Of a stretch of DNA of 64,000 nucleotides, positions 8,692 to 19,968 are shown in pieces. Every line of letters begins with the position of its first letter. Within the stretch, counting starts at the first letter, position 1. The DNA is from Streptomyces ortus (GTDB lineage Bacteria; Actinomycetota; Actinomycetes; Streptomycetales; Streptomycetaceae): the NCBI RefSeq assembly GCF_026341275.1, contig NZ_JAIFZO010000002.1:5176118-5240117 (forward strand), in the 5' to 3' direction. The translations under genes and the position numbers were made by a program. The notes below the pieces were generated by a model. It made no database searches, was not told the DNA's origin, and saw only the letters and a list, made by a program, of their open reading frames with translations.

Positions 8692-9207
8692 ATGCGTGTG
8701 TACGTCCCTGTGACCCTCTCCGGTCTCGCCGAGGCGTACAACACGGGTGAGCTCGGCTCGGCGCCTTTCGTCGCGTACGCCGTCACGCCCGCGCTGCGTG
8801 AGTGGTACCTCTCCGACGACATCGAGGAACTGGAGTACGCGGCGCTGAACCGGGCCGCGCTCGCCTCCCTGCGGCTGGTCGCGCTCGATCCCGGTGCTCC
8901 GCGCCGGCGGGTCGTCGTCGCCGTCGACGTGCCGGACGGGGCCGCGGTCGCCGATCCCGGTCTGGGGCCCGACCCCGCGTCCCTCGGTGAGCTGCGGGTC
9001 GGCGTGGACGTGGCGCTGGCCAGGGCCGCGGCCGTACACGTCGACTCCGACGAGGCCGAGGCGGAGGTGACGGCGGCGGCGGAGGCGCTGGGCGCGGCGG
9101 ACCGGGGTGACGACGACGCGCAGTTCGTCGTGGACGGGGCCGCGGACCACGAGCTGCTGTGGTTCGCCACGCAGGAGATTCCGAACCTGGTGGGGCTCGG
9201 CGACTGA
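8692..9207 (+). CDS. DUF6912-like conserved actinobacterial protein
   Basis: A 171-residue acidic, Ala/Val-rich protein beginning MRVYVPVTLSGLAEAYNTGEL and ending ELLWFATQEIPNLVGLGD. I recognise it as the small protein conserved beside the HAD hydrolase in Streptomyces (annotated DUF6912); no catalytic motif is visible and its function is unknown. It has no signal peptide or membrane segment, so it is cytoplasmic. The ATG at 8692 was chosen because the upstream in-frame extension does not look like protein. The next gene starts 95 nt downstream in the same direction. Confidence 0.8.
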   Translation: MRVYVPVTLSGLAEAYNTGELGSAPFVAYAVTPALREWYLSDDIEELEYAALNRAALASLRLVALDPGAPRRRVVVAVDVPDGAAVADPGLGPDPASLGELRVGVDVALARAAAVHVDSDEAEAEVTAAAEALGAADRGDDDAQFVVDGAADHELLWFATQEIPNLVGLGD

Positions 9208-9302
9208 AGCACTCGGGGGGCGTGTTCCGCGCGGTCGGCGCTTCCATGGGGTGCTCGAAGCGCATATGGGGCTTTGTCAGTGGTGCCGGGTACTTTTTGG
9301 AT

Positions 9303-9968
9303 ATGGGGATGCGCGGAGCGACACATATCGTCTGGGACTGGAACGGGACCCTGTTCCACGACAACCAGGCAATCATCGGTGCGACGAACGCGGCGTTCGC
9401 GGAGCTGGGCATACCGTCGATCACGCTGGAGCGGTACCGGGAGCTGTACTGCGTGCCTGTGCCGAAGTTCTACGAGCGGCTGATCGGGCGGCTGCCGACG
9501 GACGACGAGTGGGAGGTCATGGACGCGGTCTTCCACCGGTACTACGCGGAGCAGCGGGCGGGGTGCGGGCTCACCGACGGGGTGCCGGGGCTGCTCGCCG
9601 AGTGGGTGTCGGGCGGGCGCAGCCAGTCGATCCTGAGCATGTACGGGCATGAGGAACTGGTGCCGTTGGTGCGGGGGTTCGGTATCGAGCCGCACTTCCT
9701 GCGGGTCGACGGGCGGACCGGGCCGTCCGGCGGGAGCAAGGCCGAGCACATGGTGCGGCATCTGAGAGCGCTGACGGGGGTGGACCCCGCTCGTACGGTG
9801 GTGATCGGGGACGCGGCGGACGACGCGATCGCGGCGCGGCATGTGGGGGCGAAGGCGGTGCTGTACACCGGGGGGTCGCACAGTCGGGCCAGTCTTGAGG
9901 GGGTGGGGGTGCCGGTGGTGGACACGCTTGCCGAGGCGGTGGCTCTGGCCGAGTGGGTGGCGGCGTGA
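9303..9968 (+). CDS. HAD family hydrolase with D-W-N-G-T motif I
   Basis: A 221-residue haloacid-dehalogenase superfamily protein. Motif I is VWDWNGTL (nucleophile D12). Motif II is near ILSMYGHEE, the motif III lysine is in SGGSKAEHM, and motif IV is VVIGDAADDAIAARHVGA. An alpha-helical cap (about 20-90) marks the phosphoglycolate phosphatase-like subclass. The second Asp of motif I, the usual general acid/base of phosphatases, is Asn14. That substitution is common in one actinobacterial subgroup but leaves the activity open. The start is ATG 9303, with ATG 9309 as an equal alternative. It follows the DUF6912 gene. Confidence 0.85.
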   Translation: MGMRGATHIVWDWNGTLFHDNQAIIGATNAAFAELGIPSITLERYRELYCVPVPKFYERLIGRLPTDDEWEVMDAVFHRYYAEQRAGCGLTDGVPGLLAEWVSGGRSQSILSMYGHEELVPLVRGFGIEPHFLRVDGRTGPSGGSKAEHMVRHLRALTGVDPARTVVIGDAADDAIAARHVGAKAVLYTGGSHSRASLEGVGVPVVDTLAEAVALAEWVAA

Positions 9969-10010
9969 CCCCTAGCGGGGCCGTGGTTGTGGCTGTGTCC
10001 ATGGCTCGGT

Positions 10011-10215
10011 GGGACTGCGGGAGCTAGGTGGCAGGTGCGGGTTTGCTGGGGCTGGTCGCGCAGTTCCCCGCGCCCCTGAAGGGCGCAGTTCCCCGCGCCC
10101 CTGAAAGGCAGGCGTGGTTGCTCGCTACCGAGGCCCTGGGACTGCGGGAGCTGAGTGGCAGGTGCGGGTTCGCTGGGGCTGGTCGCGCAGTTCCCCGCGC
10201 CCCTGAAAGGCGCGG
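10011..10215. repeat. Direct duplication of a ~72-bp repeat with the GCGCAGTTCCCCGCGCCCC core
   Basis: Two long copies begin GGGACTGCGGGAGCT at 10011 and 10138. Each contains GGCAGGTGCGGGTT, GCTGGGGCTGG and the core, ending in CCCTGAA. A third partial core sits between them (10083-10110). They occupy the first third of the 718-nt gap before the glutamate dehydrogenase gene. The rest (10216-10686) holds no gene I can support and should contain the gdh promoter. Confidence 0.75.
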
Positions 10216-10686
10216 TTGCCCGCGGCCCTTAAGGGCGTCGTTGCCTGTGGCCCTGACAGGCGCCCTGTCCGTGGCCCTCGGGCGTGTGTTCCCTTCGGAG
10301 GAGGTGGGGGACTGTGCGGAGTGGCTAAAAGTGGGGGGCTCTTTTGTACATATGCGGCTCATGACGGGGGGACCCGCAGGAGCGATAGCCTTGGCTCGTG
10401 ATCAGCGCGATACGTCGCGGGGGCATCGTTGCCCCTGCCCTGCGCCCGGACCGCACGGACGACATCCGTGACCGGGCGGTCGCTGGTCTCCCCGAGCGGG
10501 CAGCCGCGGAACACGCACCGAGATCAGGGTCACACCCTCCGGTGCCGCCGAATATGGCCGATAACGCCCCGCTCATCTCTCATCGCGGCATAGCGTCGGA
10601 TCAGACCGGACACCCCGCGTCGCGGCGCTACGTCACTTCACGTTCTACGACGTCACGCAACGGCGCGCGACAGGAGCCAGAGGACA

Positions 10687-13600
10687 ATGCAGACCAAGCT
10701 GGACGAAGCCAAGGCCGAGTTGCTCGAACGGGCGGCCCGGGTTGCTGAGAACAGCCCGGTGGGGGGGAATCTTCACCTGCCGACCGGGAAGACGGGCGCG
10801 AGCGCTCCCGACCAGGACACATTGCTCGCGTTCCTCCAGCGCTACTACCTGCACACCGCCCCGGAGGACCTCGCGGACCGCGACCCGGTCGATGTCTTCG
10901 GCGCCGCCTTCTCGCACTACCGGCTGGCCGAGAAGCGACCCCAGGGCACGGCGAACGTAAGAGTCCACACCCCGACCGTCGAGGAGAACGGCTGGACCTG
11001 CAGCCACTCCGTCGTCGAGGTCGTCACCGACGACATGCCCTTCCTCGTCGACACGGTGACCAACGAGCTGTCCCGGCAGGGCCGCGGGATCCACGTCGTG
11101 ATCCACCCGCAGTGCGTCGTGCGGCGCGACCTCACCGGCGAGCTGATCGAGGTCCTCAAGACCCGCCCCACCGGCGACCTCCCGCACGACGCCTCCATCG
11201 AGTCCTGGATCCACGTCGAGATCGACCGCGAGACCGACCGCGCCGATCTGAAGCAGATCACCGCCGACCTGCTGCGGGTCCTGTCCGACGCCCGTGAGGC
11301 CGTCGAGGACTGGGAGAAGATGCGCGACTCGGCGCTGCGGATCGCCGAGGAGCTGCCCAAGGAGCCCACCGCCGACGACCTGCGCGACCAGGAGGTGGAG
11401 GAGGCCCGCGAACTGCTGCGCTGGCTCGCGGACGACCACTTCACCTTCCTGGGCTACCGCGAGTACGAGCTGCACGACGACGACTCGCTGGCCGCCGTCC
11501 CCGGCACCGGGCTCGGCGTCCTGCGCTCCGACCCGCAGCACGGGGAGGACGAGAGCCACCCCGTCAGCCCGTCCTTCGAGCGGCTGCCCGCCGACGCCCG
11601 CGCGAAGGCCCGTGAGCACAAGCTCCTCGTCCTGACGAAGGCGAACAGCCGCGCCACCGTGCACCGGCCGTCCTACCTGGACTACGTGGGCGTGAAGAAG
11701 TTCGACGCCGAGGGGAACGTGGTCGGGGAGCGGCGCTTCCTGGGCCTGTTCTCCTCCGCCGCCTACACCGAGTCCGTGCGCCGGGTGCCCGTCATCCGCC
11801 GCAAGGTCGCCGAGGTCCTGCGCGGCGCCGGCTTCTCGCCCAACAGCCACGACGGCCGCGACCTCCTGCAGATCCTGGAGACGTACCCGCGCGACGAGCT
11901 CTTCCAGACCCCGCCCGACGAGCTGCGGGCGATCGTCACCTCCGTGCTGTACCTCCAGGAGCGGCGCCGGCTGCGGCTCTACCTGCGCCAGGACGAGTAC
12001 GGGCGCTACTACTCGGCGCTCGTCTACCTCCCGCGCGACCGCTACACCACCGGCGTGCGCCTGCGGATCATCGACATCCTCAAGGAGGAGCTCGGCGGCA
12101 TCAGCGTCGACTTCACCGCCTGGAACACCGAATCGATTCTCTCCCGGCTGCACTTCGTGGTCCGGGTCCCGCAGGGCACCGAGCTGCCGCAGCTCAGCGA
12201 CGCCGACAAGGACCGTATCGAGGCGCGGCTCGTGGAGGCCGCCCGCTCCTGGGCCGACGGCTTCGCCGAGGCGCTGAACGCCGAGTGCGGCGAGGAGCGC
12301 GCGGCCGAACTGCTGCGCCGCTACGGCAACATCATCCCCGAGGGCTACAAGGCCGACCACAACCCGCGCACCGCGGTCGCCGACCTGGTGCGCCTGGAGC
12401 AGCTCGGCGACGGCAAGGACTTCGACCTCAGCCTGTACGAGCCGGTCGGCGCGGCCCCCGGAGAGCGCCGCTTCAAGATCTACCGCATCGGCGAGTCGGT
12501 CTCCCTCTCCGCCGTCCTGCCGGTCCTCACCCGGCTCGGCGTCGAGGTCACCGACGAGCGGCCCTACGAACTGCGCTGCCCGGACCGCGCCTCCGCGTGG
12601 ATCTACGACTTCGGTCTGCGGCTGCCCGCGTCGCTCGGCGGCAACGGCGACCACCTCGCCGACGACGCCCGCGAGCGGTTCCAGGAGGCCTTCGCGGCGA
12701 CCTGGACGGGGCGCGCCGAGAACGACGGCTTCAACTCCCTCGTCCTGAGCGCCGGGCTCAACTGGCGGCAGGCGATGGTGCTGCGCGCGTACGCCAAGTA
12801 CCTGCGCCAGGCCGGTGCGACCTTCAGCCAGGACTACATGGAGGACACCCTCCGCAGCAACGTCCACACCACCCGGCTGCTCGTCTCGCTCTTCGAGGCC
12901 CGGATGTCGCCGGACCGCCAGCGGGCCGGCACGGAACTGACCGACGCCCTCCTGGAGGAGCTGGACGCCGCCCTCGACCAGGTGGCCAGCCTCGACGAGG
13001 ACCGGATCCTGCGGTCCTTCCTCACCGTCATCAAGGCGACCCTGCGCACGAACTTCTTCCAGGAGGCGGGCGGCGGCGTACCGCACGACTACGTCTCCAT
13101 GAAGTTCGACCCACAGGCCATCCCGGACCTGCCCGCGCCGCGGCCGGCGTACGAGATCTGGGTGTACTCGCCGCGCGTGGAGGGCGTGCACCTGCGGTTC
13201 GGCAAGGTCGCGCGCGGTGGTCTGCGCTGGTCCGACCGGCGGGAGGACTTCCGCACGGAGATCCTCGGGCTCGTCAAGGCGCAGATGGTCAAGAACACCG
13301 TCATCGTGCCGGTCGGCGCCAAGGGCGGCTTCGTCGCCAAGCAGCTCCCGGACCCGGCTGTCGACCGCGACGCCTGGATGGCCGAGGGCGTCCGCAGCTA
13401 CAAGACCTTCATCTCGGCGCTGCTCGACATCACCGACAACATGGTGGCCGGCGAGGTCGTACCGCCCGCCGACGTCGTACGGCACGACGGCGAGGACACC
13501 TACCTGGTGGTCGCGGCCGACAAGGGCACCGCGACGTTCTCCGACATCGCCAACGGCGTGGCCGAGTCGTACAACTTCTGGCTCGGGGACGCCTTCGCCT

Positions 13601-15624
13601 CCGGCGGTTCGGCGGGCTACGACCACAAGAAGATGGGCATCACGGCCCGCGGCGCCTGGGAGTCCGTGAAGCGGCACTTCCGGGAGCTGGGCGTCAACAC
13701 CCAGACCGAGGACTTCACGGTCGTCGGGGTGGGCGACATGAGCGGTGACGTCTTCGGCAACGGCATGCTGCTCTCCGAGCACATCCGCCTGGTCGCCGCC
13801 TTCGACCACCGGCACATCGTCATCGACCCGCGCCCGGACGCCGCGACCTCGTACGCCGAGCGCCGCCGCCTCTTCGAGCTGCCGCGCTCGTCCTGGGCCG
13901 ACTACAACAAGGAACTGCTGTCGCAGGGCGGCGGCATCTTCCCCCGTACCGCCAAGGCCATCCAGCTCAACAGCCACATCCGGGAAGCTCTCGGCATCGA
14001 GGGCAACATCGGCAAGATGACCCCCGCCGACCTGATGCGGGCCATCCTCGCGGCACCGGTGGACCTGCTGTGGAACGGCGGCATCGGTACGTATGTGAAG
14101 GCGTCCACCGAGACGCACGCGGACGTCGGAGACAAGGCCAACGACGCGATCCGCGTGGACGGCGCCGACCTGCGGGTCAAGGTCGTCGGTGAGGGCGGCA
14201 ACCTCGGACTCACCCAGCTCGGCCGCATCGAGTTCGCGCAGGCCGGCGGCAAGGTCAACACCGACGCCATCGACAACAGCGCGGGCGTGGACACCTCCGA
14301 CCACGAGGTGAACATCAAGATCCTGCTCAACGCGGTCGTCGCGGAGGGCGATCTGACCGTCAAGCAGCGCAACAAGCTGCTCGCCCAGATGACCGACGAG
14401 GTCGGCACGCTGGTCCTGCGCAACAACTACGCGCAGAACACGGCGCTCGCCAACGCGCTCGCCCAGTCGCCGAGCATGCTCCACGCCCAGCACCGCTACC
14501 TGCGGCACCTGGTGCGGGCGGGCCACCTCAACCGCGCGCTGGAGTTCATGCCCACCGAGCGGCAGATCAAGGAGCGGCTCAGCGCCGGGCACGGGCTCAC
14601 CCAGCCGGAGACGGCCGTCCTCCTCGCGTACACGAAGATCACGGTCTCCGACGAACTGCTGCACACGTCCCTGCCGGACGACGAGTACCTGCGGAGCCTG
14701 CTGCACGCGTACTTCCCGAGCGCGCTGCGCAAGCAGTTCACCGAGCAGATCGACAACCACCCGCTGCGCCGCGAGATCGTCACGACGGTGCTGGTCAACG
14801 ACACGGTCAACACCGGTGGTACGAGCTTCCTGCACCGTCTGCGGGAGGAGACCGGGGCGTCCCTGGAGGAGATCGTCAGGGCGCAGACCGCGGCCCGCGC
14901 GATCTTCAACTCCAGCTCCGTGTGGGACGCCGTCGAGGCGCTCGACAACACGGTCGACGCGGGCGTCCAGACGCGGATCCGGCTGCACTCGCGCCGGCTC
15001 GTCGAGCGCGGTACGCGCTGGCTGCTCAACAACCGGCCGCAGCCGATCCAGCTCGCCGAAACGATCGGCTTCTTCCAGGAGCGGGTCACGCAGGTCTGGG
15101 GCGAGCTGCCCAACCTGCTGCGGGGCGCGGATCTGGAGTGGTACCAGCAGATCTACGACGAGCTGTCCGGGGCGGGTGTGCCGGATGAGCTGGCGCAGCG
15201 GGTCGCGGGATTCTCGTCCGCGTTCCCGACGCTCGACATCGTCGCGGTCGGTGACCGTATGGGCAAGGATCCGCTGGCTGTCGCGGAGGTCTACTACGAC
15301 CTCGGTGACCGGCTGCGGATCACCCAGCTCATGGACCGGATCATCGAGCTGCCCCGGGCCGACCGGTGGCAGTCGATGGCGCGGGCGTCCATCCGGGAGG
15401 ACCTGTACGCGGCGCACGCGGCGCTGACCGCGGATGTGCTCGCGGCGGGCGACGGGGCCGCCACGCCCGAGGAGCGGTTCAAGGCGTGGGAGGAGCGGAA
15501 CGCGGCGATTCTCGCACGGGCGCGGACGACGCTTGAGGAGATCCGGGGGTCGGAGTCCTTCGACCTGGCGAATCTCTCCGTGGCGATGAGGACGATGCGG
15601 ACGATGCTGCGGACGCATTCATAG
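10687..15624 (+). CDS. gdh: NAD-specific glutamate dehydrogenase, 180-kDa class
   Basis: A 1645-residue protein of the large NAD-GDH family (described from Streptomyces clavuligerus and Pseudomonas). It oxidises L-glutamate to 2-oxoglutarate and ammonium with NAD+, a catabolic, cytoplasmic role. The N-terminal ~650 residues carry ACT-like regulatory regions (for example PFLVDTVTNELSRQGRGIHVV). The catalytic domain is around residues 840-1200, with RGGLRWSDRREDFRTEILGL, the lysine-rich VGAKGGFVAK and GVGDMSGDVFGNGMLLS. The conserved C-terminal helical region extends to the end. The ATG at 10687 follows a GGAGCCAGAGG site. It is monocistronic, closed by a hairpin. Confidence 0.96.
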   Translation: MQTKLDEAKAELLERAARVAENSPVGGNLHLPTGKTGASAPDQDTLLAFLQRYYLHTAPEDLADRDPVDVFGAAFSHYRLAEKRPQGTANVRVHTPTVEENGWTCSHSVVEVVTDDMPFLVDTVTNELSRQGRGIHVVIHPQCVVRRDLTGELIEVLKTRPTGDLPHDASIESWIHVEIDRETDRADLKQITADLLRVLSDAREAVEDWEKMRDSALRIAEELPKEPTADDLRDQEVEEARELLRWLADDHFTFLGYREYELHDDDSLAAVPGTGLGVLRSDPQHGEDESHPVSPSFERLPADARAKAREHKLLVLTKANSRATVHRPSYLDYVGVKKFDAEGNVVGERRFLGLFSSAAYTESVRRVPVIRRKVAEVLRGAGFSPNSHDGRDLLQILETYPRDELFQTPPDELRAIVTSVLYLQERRRLRLYLRQDEYGRYYSALVYLPRDRYTTGVRLRIIDILKEELGGISVDFTAWNTESILSRLHFVVRVPQGTELPQLSDADKDRIEARLVEAARSWADGFAEALNAECGEERAAELLRRYGNIIPEGYKADHNPRTAVADLVRLEQLGDGKDFDLSLYEPVGAAPGERRFKIYRIGESVSLSAVLPVLTRLGVEVTDERPYELRCPDRASAWIYDFGLRLPASLGGNGDHLADDARERFQEAFAATWTGRAENDGFNSLVLSAGLNWRQAMVLRAYAKYLRQAGATFSQDYMEDTLRSNVHTTRLLVSLFEARMSPDRQRAGTELTDALLEELDAALDQVASLDEDRILRSFLTVIKATLRTNFFQEAGGGVPHDYVSMKFDPQAIPDLPAPRPAYEIWVYSPRVEGVHLRFGKVARGGLRWSDRREDFRTEILGLVKAQMVKNTVIVPVGAKGGFVAKQLPDPAVDRDAWMAEGVRSYKTFISALLDITDNMVAGEVVPPADVVRHDGEDTYLVVAADKGTATFSDIANGVAESYNFWLGDAFASGGSAGYDHKKMGITARGAWESVKRHFRELGVNTQTEDFTVVGVGDMSGDVFGNGMLLSEHIRLVAAFDHRHIVIDPRPDAATSYAERRRLFELPRSSWADYNKELLSQGGGIFPRTAKAIQLNSHIREALGIEGNIGKMTPADLMRAILAAPVDLLWNGGIGTYVKASTETHADVGDKANDAIRVDGADLRVKVVGEGGNLGLTQLGRIEFAQAGGKVNTDAIDNSAGVDTSDHEVNIKILLNAVVAEGDLTVKQRNKLLAQMTDEVGTLVLRNNYAQNTALANALAQSPSMLHAQHRYLRHLVRAGHLNRALEFMPTERQIKERLSAGHGLTQPETAVLLAYTKITVSDELLHTSLPDDEYLRSLLHAYFPSALRKQFTEQIDNHPLRREIVTTVLVNDTVNTGGTSFLHRLREETGASLEEIVRAQTAARAIFNSSSVWDAVEALDNTVDAGVQTRIRLHSRRLVERGTRWLLNNRPQPIQLAETIGFFQERVTQVWGELPNLLRGADLEWYQQIYDELSGAGVPDELAQRVAGFSSAFPTLDIVAVGDRMGKDPLAVAEVYYDLGDRLRITQLMDRIIELPRADRWQSMARASIREDLYAAHAALTADVLAAGDGAATPEERFKAWEERNAAILARARTTLEEIRGSESFDLANLSVAMRTMRTMLRTHS

Positions 15625-15642
15625 CGGCTGCCTCTCCGTAGG

Positions 15643-15666
15643 GGCTGCCCTTTCGCGGGGGCAGCC
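15643..15666 (+). terminator. Terminator hairpin of gdh
   Basis: A GGCTGCCC/GGGCAGCC 8-bp perfect stem with an 8-nt loop lies 19 nt after the gdh stop. Confidence 0.6.
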
Positions 15667-15761
15667 TCCGCGCCGCGTCACCGGACGGGCCGGAACGTCT
15701 TCAGCCCGTCCGGCCTAGCCGCCCCTGCGGGGAGCTCCGGGGCGCGTTTAGGGTGAAAGGG

Positions 15762-18706
15762 ATGAACGAGGACCGCCCTGACATCTCCGTAGTCGTGATC
15801 GTCTACAACGACGAGGCCCGGCTGGACACCGCCGTCCGCTCCGTGCTGGAGCAGACGCTGCGCAACGTCGAGGTCGTGATCGTCGACGACCGGAGCACGG
15901 ACCGTTCGTACGAGGTCGCGCAAGGGCTGGCCGCGAGACACCCCGCACGCGTACGCGCCCACCGGCTGGACGAGAACAGCGGAGGCTGCGGCGCGCCCCG
16001 CAACCACGGCATCGACCAGGCCCGCGGCACGTACGTCCTCTTCCTCGACAGCGACGACGTACTGGAACGCAACGCCTGCCGGAACATGCTGGAGGCGGCC
16101 GAGACGACCGGCGCCGACCTCGTCTCCGGGCTGTGCGTGCGGGTCCACGTCGACTCGCGGGGCGGCAAGGAGGTCAAGTGGTACCCCTGGCTGTACAACC
16201 GCACCCGCACCCTTGAGTCGATCTCCGAGCTGCCCGACCTGCTGGTCTTCGACACCCTGTCCACCAACAAGTGCTATCGGCGGGAGTTCCTGGTCCGGGA
16301 AGGGCTCCGGTTTCCCGTCGGTATCCACTACGAGGACCTGCTCTTCTCCGCGCAGGCGTACGCGGCGGCCCGCAGGATCACCCTCATCCCGAACCGCGTC
16401 TACGACTGGCGGGTCGTCGACAACGCCGCGGCCAAGTCCATCAGCAACCGCCGAGCCGAGATCGCCAACTTCGCGCACCGCATGGAGATCCACCGACGGG
16501 TCGACCGGATGCTCGCCGACCGGGGGCTGGCGGAGCTCACGTTCTTCAAGGACGTCAAGTTCCTCAAGCACGACCTGGTGCTGCACCTGCGCGACCTGCC
16601 GTTCCGGGACGCCGCCTACCGACAGGAGTTCGCCGCCATCGCGCGCTGCTATCTGGAGTCCATCGACCGGGCCGCCTTCGACGAGGCCGAGCCCATCCAC
16701 GCCATCTGCGCCTACCTGCTGGGCAGGAGCGACTGGGACAACCTCCTGCCGGCCGTGGACACCCTCACCAACCGCGACAAGATCTCCTCGCCGCTGGTCG
16801 AGCGCGACGGCCGCGTCTACTGGTGCGCCGAACACATCGACGACGACAGCAGCGCCAGCAGCGACAGCGGTGAAACCGGCGACAGCGGCGAAGCGGCCTT
16901 CGCGCGGCACGTTCTCGACGTCACCGAACTCGGTTATCACACCAAACCCGTCGAGAAGATGTTCCTGCGCAACGTCCTGACCGGGTACGAGGAGATCGCC
17001 GGTACCGGCCGTCGTGGCGGTACCGGCGGTCGTGGCGGTACCGTCCGGCTCGCCGGGCGCATCACCAACCCCCTCGGTGTCGTCCCGCCCGGCGCCCGGC
17101 TCACCGGCGAGCTGGAGTTCGGCGCCCGCCGCAAGGGCGTGCGCTTCCAGACCTTCCGTTTTCCCGTCCGCACGCTGCGGCACGAGGGCGAGTTCATCGC
17201 CTGGGAGGCGACGGTCGACCTCACCCACGGCCTGCGGCCCCTCGGTGTCGTGGACGCCGTGTGGGACGTACGGCTGCGCCTCGGTGTCGACGGTGTGCGC
17301 ACCACCACCCGCCTCACCGCCTCCGAGCCCGGTCTGGCCGTCGGCCGGTCGCCCGTCAGGCCGCGGCTCACCCGGCTGGTCGCCGACCACATCGAGCCCG
17401 AGGTCTCGGCGCGCGGCCACCTCTCCTTCCGGGTCGTCACCCGGGAGAGGGTCGAGGCGCTCGTCGGGCGGGGAGTGCGGGGCACGCCCGGCCGGCTCGC
17501 CAAGTCCGGCTACCGCAAGGCGCGTACGGTCCGCAAGAAGCTCACCTCGGGACCCACCAAGATCCGGATCTACCACGAGGTGTTCAGCCGGCTGCCCGTG
17601 AAGAAGGGCCTGGTCGTCTTCGAGAGCCATCTGGGCCGGCAGTACAGCGACAGCCCCAGGGCGCTCTACGAGGAGATGCGCCGCCAGGACCTCGACTTCG
17701 ACGCCGTGTGGTCGTACGCGGGCGGCACCCCGGCCGGTTTCCCGCCCGACGCCACGCTCGTACGCCGCTGGTCGCTGCCCTATCTGAAGGCGCTGGCGGG
17801 GGCCGAGTTCTGGGTCGACAACCAGAGCTACCCGCTGAAGCTCACCAAGCGGCCGCAGACCACGTACCTCCAGACCTGGCACGGTTCGGCGCTCAAGCGG
17901 ATGGGTTTCGACGAGGCGGAGTGGAAGCTCAGGACGCGGGGCGCGCAGGAACAGCAGCAGCGCGTCCTCGACCGCTTCGACCGGTTCCTGATCCGCTCCG
18001 AGCACGACGTACGCACTCTCGCCCGCGCCTTCCGTCTGAAGGAGCGCACGCTGCTGCGCGTGGGTTACCCGCGCAACGACGCGCTCGTGGCGGCCCGGCG
18101 GCGGGAGGAGGAGACGGGGCAGCGGGAGCGCGGGGCGCTCGCCGCCGAGCTGGGGATCCCGGACGACAGGGCCGTCCTGCTGTACGCGCCCACCTTCCGG
18201 CAGCACGGCGGCAGGCAGCGGCGGTTCGAGCTGCCCTTCGACGTGGAGCGGTTCGCCGACGAGTTCGGTGACCGGTACGTCCTGCTGGTGCGTTCGCACT
18301 ACCTCAACCACGTCGTGCTCCCGCCGTCCGTGCGCGGGCGCGTCGTCGACGTGTCGGCGCACCACGACGTGACGCCGCTGCTTGCGCTCGCCGACGGGCT
18401 GATCACCGACTACTCGTCCGTGATGTTCGACTACGCGCTCCTCGGTCGGCCGATGTTCTTCTTCGCCTACGACTACGAGGAGTACGTGCACGAGGGGCGC
18501 GGCACCTACTTCGACCTGCGCGAACGGGCGCCGGGTCCCGTCGTGCGCACCGAGGACGAGCTGTACGTGGCCCTCGCCTCCCTCGACGAGCAGGTGGTCA
18601 AGTACCGGGAGGCGCGGGAGGGCTTCGTCGCGGAGTTCGGCGAGTACGACACGGGCACCGCCGCGCGGAGCATCGTCGACCAGTTCTTCGCCCAGTGGAG
18701 GCGCGC

Positions 18707-18710
<4 letters not shown>
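15762..18710 (+). CDS. Bifunctional GT2 glycosyltransferase / TagF-like CDP-glycerol glycerophosphotransferase (wall polymer synthase)
   Basis: A 982-residue fusion. Residues 5-170 form a GT2 GT-A domain (SVVVIVYNDEARLD, VDDRSTDRS, and DSDD at about 95-98). Around 330-590 lies a linker with a low-complexity Ser/Gly/Glu stretch and a beta-sandwich-like region. Residues 600-975 match TagF-type poly(glycerol/sugar phosphate) transferases, with TWHGSALKRMG (W706, H707, the catalytic-base histidine of TagF), LLVRSHY, TDYSSVMFDYALLGRP and GRGTYFDL. It would build a phosphodiester-linked wall polymer at the membrane; it resembles S. coelicolor SCO2997 as I recall. GTG 15753 is an alternative start. 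The stop overlaps the next start (GTGA). Confidence 0.88.
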
Positions 18711-19927
<1,217 letters not shown>

Positions 19928-19968
19928 GGCCGGACCGCCCCTCCCCGCGGACCACCCCTTCCCGCGGA

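Noticed and set aside
10398..10748. 116-codon frame upstream of and overlapping gdh
   Set aside because: No motif, no convincing ribosome site, and overlaps the secure gdh start.
10645..15618. 1657-codon open frame antisense to gdh
   Set aside because: It is the complementary-strand shadow of a high-GC gene: composition is dominated by Arg/Val/Leu/Gly/Asp with no motif, and gdh on the plus strand is unambiguous.
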